Source: Candidatus Fibrimonadales bacterium (GTDB lineage Bacteria > Fibrobacterota > Fibrobacteria > Fibrobacterales > Fibrobacteraceae). Taken from it: a stretch of 13,403 nt of DNA. The notes under the pieces are model-generated. The model made no database searches. It saw nothing but the letters and a program-made list of their open reading frames with translations, and was not told where the DNA came from. Positions 1 through 6,697 of the stretch are shown here, in pieces (position 1 is the first letter of the stretch; each line of letters starts with the position of its first letter). A program made the translations under genes and the position numbers. The stretch lies in contig WQSA01000043.1 in the NCBI GenBank assembly GCA_009788135.1, positions 1 through 13,403 on the forward strand, in the 5' to 3' direction.

Positions 1-17
1 TGCGCAATGCATAGCGT

Positions 18-182
18 CTAAACGCTTTTCAGGATTCTCTTGGCTTCCGTCAAAGAAATGCCCCGCTCCAAAAGAGCAAACACCTTTTCAATGCCTTGAC
101 TTATGCCCTCCGCCTTGCCTTTAGCTTCGGCATCATCAAGCTTCTTGAGTACACTCGAATTATACATCTGCTTCAAAGTCAT
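18..182 (-). CDS. Small protein resembling the C-terminal tail of Rpn/PD-(D/E)XK nuclease-transposase family proteins
   Basis: This encodes 54 residues if started at the ATG at 180-182; an upstream ATG at 201-203 in the same frame would give 61. I choose the inner start because GGAGG (complement of 188-192) lies 5 bases before it, while the outer ATG has no Shine-Dalgarno. An in-frame stop lies about 30 bases above the outer ATG, so there is no long N-terminal part here. The protein is charged and helical, with a KLDDAEAKGKAEGISQGIEK stretch followed by a short leucine-rich end (LLERGISLTEAKRIL). Glu/Gly-rich linkers followed by such an end are typical of the tail of Rpn (recombination-promoting nuclease/putative transposase) proteins. 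No catalytic PD-(D/E)XK core is present. It may be a decayed remnant or a genuine small protein, since these tails can be separately translated in that family. Function unknown. Confidence 0.5.
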   Translation of the reverse strand: MTLKQMYNSSVLKKLDDAEAKGKAEGISQGIEKVFALLERGISLTEAKRILKSV

Positions 183-187
183 ATCAA

Positions 188-192
188 CCTCC
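188..192 (-). promoter_or_regulatory. Ribosome-binding site GGAGG deciding the start of the small Rpn-tail gene
   Basis: The plus-strand CCTCC reads GGAGG on the minus strand, 5 bases before the ATG at 182-180. It supports the shorter 54-residue product. If the longer frame is used, the same bases simply encode Thr-Glu-Val. Confidence 0.5.
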
Positions 193-239
193 GTAAACTC
201 CATCTGTAATATAGTAAACGCTGATTTAGTTGCTTAGTT

Positions 240-346
240 GAGAATTGAGAGTTGAGAATGGAGAATAATTTTTGCATATAATGGCTAAAATAACTCAAAA
301 ACGAGCTTTGCCGTTTTTTATTCTCAATTCTCCATTCTCAATTCTC
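240..346. repeat. Large imperfect inverted repeat built from an AG-rich simple repeat family
   Basis: The left arm (240-268) is a run of GAGAATTGAGAGTTGAGAATG-type units cut from GAGAAT, TGAGA and GGAGAA blocks. The right arm (318-346) is its reverse complement with 26 of 29 positions matching. The unit run continues past the right arm to about 350. The 49 bases between the arms hold a small AT-rich hairpin (297-318). This fills most of the 234-base gap between the small gene on the left and carB. The same unit recurs inside queG at 4111-4140. The structure resembles a small non-autonomous dispersed repeat; no transposase or target-site duplication was recognised. Confidence 0.75.
297..318. 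terminator. Bidirectional terminator-like hairpin inside the inverted repeat
   Basis: AAAAACG at 297-303 pairs with CGTTTTT at 312-318 around an 8-base loop (AGCTTTGC). T-rich sequence follows on both strands. Only two GC pairs support the stem, so it would be weak alone, but the much longer flanking arms could stack on it. No gene ends just before it on either strand, so it is more likely part of the repeat than the terminator of a particular gene. Confidence 0.3.
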
Positions 347-382
347 CATTAAACCATGAAATCTAAGTTTTTCAGTGCTTAC

Positions 383-388
383 TATAAT
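383..388 (+). promoter_or_regulatory. Candidate -10 element for carB
   Basis: A perfect TATAAT lies 28 bases before the carB ATG, predicting an RNA start near 395 and a leader of about 22 bases. No convincing -35 hexamer is seen at the expected distance. No Shine-Dalgarno is present in the leader (ACATTTCATTCTCGAC before the ATG). No attenuator or pyrimidine-sensing leader was recognised. Confidence 0.35.
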
Positions 389-416
389 AAACTTTTTTCT
401 ACATTTCATTCTCGAC

Positions 417-3400
417 ATGCCAAAACGCAATGATATTCGAAAAATTCTTCTGATAGGCTCAGGGCCTATTGTAATTGGCCAAGCGTGCGAATTTGATTAT
501 TCGGGTGTACAGGCCTGCAAAACGCTGAAAGCCGAAGGCTATGAGTTAGTATTGGTGAATTCCAACCCGGCTACCATAATGACCGACCCGGATTTCGCAG
601 ACAGAACTTACATAGAGCCTCTGACCAAGGCTGCTTTAACCGAAATAATCCGCAGAGAACGGCCAGATGCCCTGCTCCCAACATTGGGGGGGCAAACTGC
701 CCTGAACCTCGCTATGGAGCTTGCCGATGCAGGCGTGCTGGATCACTATGGCGTGGAAATGCTGGGGGCAAAGCCCGATGTAATTCGCAAAGCCGAAGAT
801 CGCGGTTTGTTCAAAGAAGCTATGAAAAAAATTGGGCTGGAAATGCCCAAAAGCGCAACTGCGCACTCTTATGAAGAAGCTTGCCGCATAAAAGAGAGCC
901 TCAACACCTGGCCCATTGTGATTCGCCCCGGCTTCACGCTCGGAGGCACCGGCGGCGGAATAGCCCGCAACGAAGATGAATTCAAAGAAATCTGCGAAAG
1001 AGGCTTGTATTACTCGCCAACAAAAGAATTGCTTATTGAAGAATCCATTGAAGGCTGGAAAGAATTTGAACTTGAAGTGATGCGAGATGCCAAAGACAAC
1101 TGCGTTATAGTCTGCTCCATTGAAAACCTTGACCCCATGGGAGTCCATACCGGAGACTCTATTACCGTAGCTCCTGCGCTCACGCTAACAGACCGCCAAT
1201 ACCAAAAACTCAGAGATGCCGGCATAGCCGTTATGCGAGAAATAGGGGTTAGCACCGGGGGCTCCAATGTGCAGTTCGCAATAAACCCCAACGATGGACG
1301 GCTGGTTGTAATCGAAATGAATCCGAGAGTTTCAAGGTCTTCTGCGCTGGCTTCAAAAGCAACAGGATTCCCAATTGCCAAAATTGCCGCGAAACTGGCG
1401 GTAGGCTACACTCTAGACGAAATAACAAACGATATAACCAAGCAAACAAAGGCTTGCTTTGAACCATCAATAGACTACATAGTTACCAAAGTTCCACGTT
1501 TTGCCTTTGAAAAATTCATCGGCGCAGACGACAGGCTCGGAACTCAGATGAAATCCGTTGGCGAAGCCATGGCTATTGGCCGCAACTTCAAACAATCATT
1601 CCAAAAGGCGCTGCGCTCGCTGGAAGTAGGACGTGCAGGCTTTGGCGCAGATGGCAAGGATTATCTTTTCAAAGATTTGAGCGACGAAGAACTTGAGAAA
1701 AAGATTGGCATCCCCAGCGCAAACAGAATTTTCATATTGCGCGAAGCCATCGCTCGCAAATGGAGCGAAGACAAAATTTTCGATATTACAAAGATTGACC
1801 GCTGGTTTTTGCGGCAATTAAAAGAAATTGTGGAATTTGAAGGCGAAATTCGCTCTGCGAAAAATTTAGAGGGCTTGGCAAATGACGTAATGCTTTTTGC
1901 TCAAGCGAAAGAATTTGGATTTTCAGACAGGCAAATCGCAAATATTCTTGACGAAAAAGAAGAAGATGTTCGCAGCAAAAGAAAATCAATTCTTTTAAGG
2001 CCGCAGTTCCATGTGGTTGATACTTGCGCCGCAGAATTCAAAGCCTATACCCCTTACCTTTATTCAAGTTATTCAATAGGCGCAACGGCAAACATTGTGG
2101 AAACAATGAGCGGCAATGGCGAAAAAAAGAAGAAAATTCTGATTCTGGGCGGCGGTCCAAATCGCATAGGGCAGGGAATAGAATTCGACTATTGCTGCGT
2201 TCATGCTTCTTTTGCGCTCAGAAAAGCGGGCTTTGAAACAATAATGCTAAACTCAAATCCGGAAACTGTTTCCACCGATTACGATACTTCAGACAAACTT
2301 TATTTTGAGCCATTGACTTTGGAAGATGTTCTGGAAGTTTACGAGATAGAAGAATGTTTTGGCGCAATAGTTCAGTTTGGCGGGCAAACCCCCTTGAATC
2401 TAGCAGAAGGCTTAAAAGCGAACGGCGTCAACATAATAGGCACTTCAACGGAATCCATCAGCATGGCGGAAGACAGAGAGCTCTTCTCAAAAATGCTGCA
2501 AAAATTGAACATAGCCCAGCCGCCGAATGGCATGGCAAAAACTACCGAAGAAGCCGAGAAAATCGCAGACAAAATAGGCTATCCAATACTTATGCGCCCA
2601 TCATTTGTTTTGGGCGGCAGAGCGATGGTGATAGTTTACGATAATGCCGGTTTAAGGGAATATATGTCAAAGGCAATGGAAGTTTCCGAAGGCCGGGCAA
2701 TTTTGATAGACCGCTTTTTGGAGAATGCCACGGAGGTAGATGTTGATTGCATATCCGATGGGAAAATTCAAGTGATAGGCGGGATAATGGAGCACGTGGA
2801 GCTTGCCGGAATTCACTCGGGCGACAGCGCTTGCACGCTTCCGCCGCCAACGCTTTCAGATGAGCTTCAAGATACAATCAGAGAATACACAAAAGCTATG
2901 GCAAAAGAACTCAATGTCTGCGGGCTTATGAATGTTCAGTATGCGGTACAAAACGAAACTATTTATGTTTTGGAAGTCAATCCGAGGGCATCTAGAACCG
3001 TTCCGTTTGTGAGCAAAGCGATTGGCATTCCGCTCGCAAAAATAGCTTCTCTTTGCATGGCAGGAAAAACATTAAAGGAAATAGGTTTCGTTCGGGAATA
3101 TGTTCCTTCGCATTTCTCAGTTAAAGAAGCTGTGTTCCCATTTGCGCGTTTCCCGGGCGTGGACATAATTCTCAGCCCGGAAATGAAATCAACCGGAGAA
3201 GTTATGGGCATAGATCGCCAGACAAGCATGGCATATTTAAAAAGCCAGATAGCTTCCGGGAACAAGCTGCCGCAAAAAGGAAATATATTTTTAAGCCTTC
3301 GCTCCGAAGATAGAGAATCTGCCATTCCATACGTTAAAAGACTTGTGGAATTGGGCTTTACCCTTTACTGCACAATGGGAACGAGCACAATGCTCAGGAA

Positions 3401-3698
3401 CAACGGAATTCCGACAAATGCGGTGTTCAAGGTTGCAGATGGCAGGCCCAATGCCATAGATTTGGTGGAAGAGGGAAATCTCGCTTGGATAGTCAACACG
3501 CCGAGCAAGGGAGAAAAGCCTGCAAGCGATGAGATGAAAATCCGCACCAACAGCCTTATGCACGGCATTCCAATCACCACAACTCTGCATGGTTTGCAGC
3601 ACGCCGTTGAGGGCTTGGATGCTATAAAGAAAATACAGGTGATAGACGTGTGCAGTTTGCAAGAATACTCAAGATATAGCCCGAAATATAATGTTTGA
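417..3698 (+). CDS. carB: Carbamoyl-phosphate synthase large subunit
   Basis: CarB makes carbamoyl phosphate from bicarbonate, ATP and ammonia supplied by the CarA glutaminase subunit, feeding pyrimidine and arginine synthesis in the cytoplasm. The product is 1093 residues, close to the usual 1070-1080. The first synthetase half opens with ILLIGSGPIVIGQACEFDYS, followed by an ATP-grasp fold (RPGFTLGGTGGG). The second half starts near residue 568 with KILILGGGPNRIGQGIEFDY and has its own ATP-grasp fold (RPSFVLGGRAM). The C-terminal MGS-like regulatory domain covers about residues 950-1093 and includes KVADGRPNAIDL, the region that binds allosteric effectors such as UMP in the E. coli enzyme. 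I start at ATG 417, because the family begins just before this Rossmann-like motif; an in-frame GTG at 375 would add 14 atypical hydrophobic residues. No carA is adjacent in this window. The gene overlaps queG by 8 bases. Confidence 0.97.
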   Translation: MPKRNDIRKILLIGSGPIVIGQACEFDYSGVQACKTLKAEGYELVLVNSNPATIMTDPDFADRTYIEPLTKAALTEIIRRERPDALLPTLGGQTALNLAMELADAGVLDHYGVEMLGAKPDVIRKAEDRGLFKEAMKKIGLEMPKSATAHSYEEACRIKESLNTWPIVIRPGFTLGGTGGGIARNEDEFKEICERGLYYSPTKELLIEESIEGWKEFELEVMRDAKDNCVIVCSIENLDPMGVHTGDSITVAPALTLTDRQYQKLRDAGIAVMREIGVSTGGSNVQFAINPNDGRLVVIEMNPRVSRSSALASKATGFPIAKIAAKLAVGYTLDEITNDITKQTKACFEPSIDYIVTKVPRFAFEKFIGADDRLGTQMKSVGEAMAIGRNFKQSFQKALRSLEVGRAGFGADGKDYLFKDLSDEELEKKIGIPSANRIFILREAIARKWSEDKIFDITKIDRWFLRQLKEIVEFEGEIRSAKNLEGLANDVMLFAQAKEFGFSDRQIANILDEKEEDVRSKRKSILLRPQFHVVDTCAAEFKAYTPYLYSSYSIGATANIVETMSGNGEKKKKILILGGGPNRIGQGIEFDYCCVHASFALRKAGFETIMLNSNPETVSTDYDTSDKLYFEPLTLEDVLEVYEIEECFGAIVQFGGQTPLNLAEGLKANGVNIIGTSTESISMAEDRELFSKMLQKLNIAQPPNGMAKTTEEAEKIADKIGYPILMRPSFVLGGRAMVIVYDNAGLREYMSKAMEVSEGRAILIDRFLENATEVDVDCISDGKIQVIGGIMEHVELAGIHSGDSACTLPPPTLSDELQDTIREYTKAMAKELNVCGLMNVQYAVQNETIYVLEVNPRASRTVPFVSKAIGIPLAKIASLCMAGKTLKEIGFVREYVPSHFSVKEAVFPFARFPGVDIILSPEMKSTGEVMGIDRQTSMAYLKSQIASGNKLPQKGNIFLSLRSEDRESAIPYVKRLVELGFTLYCTMGTSTMLRNNGIPTNAVFKVADGRPNAIDLVEEGNLAWIVNTPSKGEKPASDEMKIRTNSLMHGIPITTTLHGLQHAVEGLDAIKKIQVIDVCSLQEYSRYSPKYNV

Positions 3699-4398
3699 AA
3701 TGCTGGAATCCGGTTACGCTTTGTTGCCGGACATCATTCATCATGCGGAGTATCTTGACGAATGGCTGCGCAGAGGTTTCAATGCAGATATGAAGTGGAT
3801 GGAGCGCCACGCCGAAGTTAGAAAGCATCCGAAAACTTTTAACGGAAAGTCTTACAATGCGGCTTGGGTTTCTCTATGGAGACATAAGAGCAGGCCGCTT
3901 TTTGCGCATGGAGAAGATTATCACATTGCCATAGGCAATATTTTGCGAGAAAAAGCCGAGCGAATAGGCGGCCAATACTTTGTTGATTCTTTGCCCATTG
4001 CAGAAAGGGAGCTTGCAGTGCTAGCTGGTTTGGGGTTTATTGGCAAGAACAGATTGCTTATAAATCCGAGATTTGGAAGCGGATTTTTCATAGGCGGCAT
4101 TTTGCTGGAAGTTGAGAGTGGAGAATTGAGAGTTGAGAGTTATTCTAAGCTCTCTTGCGGCAAGTGCAGAAAGTGCATAGACGCTTGCCCTAACAAGGCT
4201 TTGACAGAAGATGGATTTTTAGATGCTCGCCGATGCGCTTCTTACCTTACAATAGAACATAAGGGAGAATTGAGCGAGCAGCAAAAAGAATGGACAAAAC
4301 ACAGCACTTTTGGCTGCGACATTTGCCAGCGCGTTTGCCCGTATAATTTCAGAACGCTCTACGCCAGGCATCCGTGTGCCTTGCACCGGCCTTCTTGA
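3691..4398 (+). CDS. queG: Epoxyqueuosine reductase, short and probably C-terminally truncated
   Basis: QueG carries out the last step of queuosine synthesis, reducing epoxyqueuosine in tRNA with cobalamin and two [4Fe-4S] clusters. The 235-residue product shows LDEWLRRGF and MKWMERHAEVR, the FVDSLPIAERELA segment with the expected catalytic Asp (D99), LGFIGKNRLLINPRFGSGFF, a first ferredoxin-like cluster CxxCxxCxxxC (C156-C166), LDARRCASYLTIE, and a second cluster motif GCDICQRVCPYN (C209, C212, C216). The usual enzyme is about 310-390 residues. Here the N terminus and the segment around residues 50-70 are short, and only 16 unrelated residues follow CPYN. The last conserved codon ends at 4347 and the stop codon of the convergent ankyrin gene begins at 4349, so the original 3' end looks replaced. 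Residues 141-150 (VESGELRVES) are encoded by the dispersed repeat. The start ATG overlaps the end of carB and has no Shine-Dalgarno, so translational coupling is likely. Whether it is active is uncertain. Confidence 0.85.
   Translation: MFEMLESGYALLPDIIHHAEYLDEWLRRGFNADMKWMERHAEVRKHPKTFNGKSYNAAWVSLWRHKSRPLFAHGEDYHIAIGNILREKAERIGGQYFVDSLPIAERELAVLAGLGFIGKNRLLINPRFGSGFFIGGILLEVESGELRVESYSKLSCGKCRKCIDACPNKALTEDGFLDARRCASYLTIEHKGELSEQQKEWTKHSTFGCDICQRVCPYNFRTLYARHPCALHRPS
4111..4140 (+). repeat. Copy of the AG-rich dispersed repeat inserted in frame in queG
   Basis: Bases 4121-4138 match 240-257 exactly over 18 bases (GAGAATTGAGAGTTGAGA), with further related units on the left side. Read in the queG frame it gives VESGELRVES. 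It falls in the variable loop between the GSGFFIGGILLE strand and the first iron-sulfur cluster motif, where extra residues would be tolerated. Confidence 0.8.
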
Positions 4399-5131
4399 GA
4401 ATTTTGCCAACTTCCGGGAAAGTGGAGCCTTCACCCATGGCACAGGCCCAGTCCACAGGAGTGTAGCCGTCTTTGTCCACAGGGTTGATTTCGACTTTCT
4501 TGGATAGCAAATATTCAACAACGGATTTTTTGCCCTCTTTTGCAGCCTCGTGCAGGGGAGTTAGCCCCTCAAGGCTTTTGTTATTGGGGTTTACGCCGTT
4601 TTCAACGAGAAGTTTAACATTATTGACTGCGCCGTAGCGAGCCGCCATGTGCAGAGCTGCACCTATGTTGTGCAATTCCGGGTCTTTAAGCCTTTGAGCA
4701 TTCACAAGCATATTAAAAATGCCGTTTTCCGTGGAATCTTCGCGGGTTGCAGCATCTTCCAGCGGGCTTAAGCCGAGCTGAGCGCTTTTTAAGCCAATGT
4801 CTGCGCCGTGCTCTAAAAGATATTTCACAACAACGGGATTCTTTTTGTTCACTGCAACGGAAAGAGCGGTGTTGCCTTTGCTGTTTGGCTTATTCAGATA
4901 ATCCCTTGAACAAACCAAAAACATGCTCATGTTTGCAGTATCTTTGTTTATAGTAGCGAGATTGTTCTTTACATAAGAAACAAATTGATCTTCGCTCATT
5001 TGAACTGGCGGGTCCAGTTTCGAATAATGCCTTCTTATGGACTCTGGGCTAGTAGGGTCTAGTTTTGTTTCACCGCCGCAAGCCATGAGGGCAGTTACAC
5101 AAGAACCGACAATGATTATTTTATTCAACAT
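4349..5131 (-). CDS. Ankyrin-repeat lipoprotein
   Basis: The product is a 260-residue protein starting MLNKIIIVGSCVTALMAC, a lipoprotein signal peptide with lipobox LMAC and lipidated Cys18. I place the start at 5131 because GAGG lies 5 bases before it and the signal peptide begins there; an in-frame upstream start overlapping hisI would add 19 residues. After a linker (about 20-80), ankyrin repeats follow at roughly 85-113 (GNTALSVAVNKKNPVVVKYL), 119-150 (diverged), 156-184 (GAALHMAARYGAVNNVKLL), 189-216 (GLTPLHEAAKEGKKSVVEYL) and 221-251 (DGYTPVDWACAMG). Ankyrin repeats bind proteins; the partner is unknown and the place is probably the periplasmic face of a membrane. It lies 40 bases after hisI, so it may be co-transcribed, or use the AT-rich TATATTTATAA in that gap. 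Its last 50 bases overlap the convergent queG. Confidence 0.88.
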   Translation of the reverse strand: MLNKIIIVGSCVTALMACGGETKLDPTSPESIRRHYSKLDPPVQMSEDQFVSYVKNNLATINKDTANMSMFLVCSRDYLNKPNSKGNTALSVAVNKKNPVVVKYLLEHGADIGLKSAQLGLSPLEDAATREDSTENGIFNMLVNAQRLKDPELHNIGAALHMAARYGAVNNVKLLVENGVNPNNKSLEGLTPLHEAAKEGKKSVVEYLLSKKVEINPVDKDGYTPVDWACAMGEGSTFPEVGKILKKAGARHTDAWRRAF

Positions 5132-5136
5132 AAATA

Positions 5137-5140
5137 CCTC
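5137..5140 (-). promoter_or_regulatory. Ribosome-binding site GAGG of the ankyrin lipoprotein gene
   Basis: The minus strand reads GAGG, five bases (TATTT), then ATG. It fixes the start at 5131, in agreement with the lipoprotein signal peptide. Confidence 0.6.
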
Positions 5141-5171
5141 AAAACAAACTGTTATAAATATACATTTTTTT

Positions 5172-5501
5172 TTAAGCAGGCAAAACATTTTCCCAGTTAA
5201 AAAAACAGCTTTTTTCCCCGGTATGGCAAGCTAACCCATTTCCTTGCGGCAAAACCTTGAATAATAGGCAATCCAAATCGCAGTCTGGCGACCAGCTTAC
5301 AACTTTCAGGAAGTTTCCGCTAGTGGCTCCCTTGTGCCAAAGTTCTTCCCTGCTCCTGCTCCAGAATACCATTTCGCCTTTTTTCAGAGTTAGCTTGAAG
5401 GCTTCATCGTTCATCCATGCCATCATAAGTACCGTGCCGTCCGTGGCATGCTGCGCAATGGCTGGAATTAGGCCTTGCTGGTTAAAGTTGAAGATTTTCA
5501 T
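5172..5501 (-). CDS. hisI: Phosphoribosyl-AMP cyclohydrolase
   Basis: HisI opens the adenine ring of phosphoribosyl-AMP, the third step of histidine synthesis. The 109-residue product has the family core: TVLMMAWMNDEAF, FWSRSREELWHKGATSGN, the metal-binding SPDCDLDCLL (D73-C78) and CHTGEKSCFF (C92 and C99, with zinc/magnesium ligands in characterised homologues). It is the stand-alone form without the HisE pyrophosphohydrolase domain found fused in enterobacteria. I start at ATG 5501 rather than 5534, because 5501 fits the family N terminus, has AGG upstream, and overlaps the proA stop as ATGA, a classic coupled arrangement. No other his genes are in the window, so the gene travels with proA instead of a his operon. 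Confidence 0.95.
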   Translation of the reverse strand: MKIFNFNQQGLIPAIAQHATDGTVLMMAWMNDEAFKLTLKKGEMVFWSRSREELWHKGATSGNFLKVVSWSPDCDLDCLLFKVLPQGNGLACHTGEKSCFFNWENVLPA

Positions 5502-6673
5502 TGTCTTACCTGCCCGTTTCCCTTTAAAATCCATTTATAGCTGCACAAACTTTCCACGCCCATAGGCCCTCTTGCGTGCAGTTTGTCCGTGGAAATGCCA
5601 ACTTCCGCTCCCAGCCCGTACTGGCCGCCGTCTGCAAAGCGCGTGCTTGCATTTAGCATAACGCTTGAGCTGTCAACATTGTTTGCGAAATATTCCAAAA
5701 CGCTTGCATCTTCGGCTACTATGGCGTCCGTGTGGTGGCTGCCATATTTTTCAATATGCTCGCAAGCCTCTTGCACATCGTTTGCAAAGCAGGCGGAAAT
5801 TTGCAAATCCAAATATTCAATTCCGCGCTTGTCCCAATGAATTTCAACCCCAGCGTCTTTAAGCGGTTTCAAAATCTGCTCCACAGCTTCTTTGGGCAAA
5901 TCTTTGTGGAACAGCACGGTTTCTGCCGCATTGCAAACGCTTGGCCTTTGAACTTTTGCATTGAAGAGAATTTTTGCGGCTTTCTCCAAGTTTGCGCTTT
6001 TGTCTATATAAACATGGCAAATACCGTTAAAATGCTTTATCACTGGGATTTTTGACTGCTCGCTTACAGCCCGTATCAAGCCTTCTCCGCCGCGCGGAAT
6101 TACCAAGTCCAGATATTTGTTCTGTTTTAATAGTTCTGCGAGCAAGTTGCGATCGGGATTGTTTACATATTGAACAACGCCAGGTTTTGCAATCGCTTCG
6201 CTAAATATATTTGCAAGGTACGAGCTTGTATGCACAGATTCCTTTCCTCCGCGCAATATCACGGAATTTCCCGCTTTGAAACACAGAGCGGCGCCGTCTA
6301 TCGTTACATTCGGGCGGCTTTCGTAAATAAAGAAAATAGCTCCGAGCGGAACGCTTATGCGGCTGATGTCTATGCCATTGGTCAAAGTTCTGTGTTCCAA
6401 AATTTTTCCAAGAGGGTCTGCAAATGCGGCTATTTCTTCAACGCCTTTTGCCATTTCTTCTATACGCTTGGGGGTGAGGGTCAGGCGGTCTAGCATGGAG
6501 CCTGTCATGCCGCAAGTTTCAATATCTTTTTTATTCTCTTCCATTATTTTAGTTTCTTGCGCGCGAATTGACGCGGCAACTGCGAGCAACGCTCTGTTGC
6601 GCTCTTCAACGCTTAAAACGCGCAAACTCAGTGATGCGTCTTTTGCGGTTTTCGCTATTGTTTCAGCTTCCAT
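5498..6673 (-). CDS. proA: Glutamate-5-semialdehyde dehydrogenase (gamma-glutamyl phosphate reductase)
   Basis: ProA reduces gamma-glutamyl phosphate to glutamate semialdehyde with NADPH, the second step of proline synthesis. The 391-residue product shows the expected aldehyde-dehydrogenase-like order: LDRLTLTPKRIEEM, the YESRPNVT motif (117-124), KAGNSVILRGGKES, DLVIPRGGEGLI, and the catalytic cysteine in RPSVCNAAETVL (C247). It continues to FADGGQYGLGAEVGIST and RGPMGVESLCSYKWIL at the C terminus. It is about 25 residues shorter than the E. coli enzyme, mostly in the segment after KESVHTS, but no key motif is missing. The ATG at 6673 is preceded at some distance by AGGA. Only 24 bases separate it from the divergent gene, so its promoter must lie in that gene's 5' coding sequence. 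proB is not in the window. Confidence 0.96.
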   Translation of the reverse strand: MEAETIAKTAKDASLSLRVLSVEERNRALLAVAASIRAQETKIMEENKKDIETCGMTGSMLDRLTLTPKRIEEMAKGVEEIAAFADPLGKILEHRTLTNGIDISRISVPLGAIFFIYESRPNVTIDGAALCFKAGNSVILRGGKESVHTSSYLANIFSEAIAKPGVVQYVNNPDRNLLAELLKQNKYLDLVIPRGGEGLIRAVSEQSKIPVIKHFNGICHVYIDKSANLEKAAKILFNAKVQRPSVCNAAETVLFHKDLPKEAVEQILKPLKDAGVEIHWDKRGIEYLDLQISACFANDVQEACEHIEKYGSHHTDAIVAEDASVLEYFANNVDSSSVMLNASTRFADGGQYGLGAEVGISTDKLHARGPMGVESLCSYKWILKGNGQVRQ

Positions 6674-6697
6674 TTCCGAATTTCCTAAATTAGGCGA

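Noticed and set aside
240..346. CRISPR array or tandem-repeat array
   Set aside because: There are only two arms, in opposite orientation, with no regularly spaced unique spacers and no cas genes.
375..416. GTG start adding 14 residues to CarB
   Set aside because: The extra residues are hydrophobic and atypical for the family, and the likely -10 element lies inside them. The ATG at 417 fits CarB.
389..416. Pyrimidine-sensing attenuator or riboswitch before carB
   Set aside because: The predicted leader is only about 22 bases, too short for a folded sensor, and no terminator lies in it.
636..1148. Long minus-strand open frame inside carB
   Set aside because: It is opposite conserved CarB coding sequence, has low-complexity Phe-rich content and no family features, so it is a shadow frame.
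5502..5534. Longer HisI start at 5534
   Set aside because: It would add 11 residues encoded within the end of proA. The ATGA overlap at 5498-5501 and the family N terminus favour 5501.
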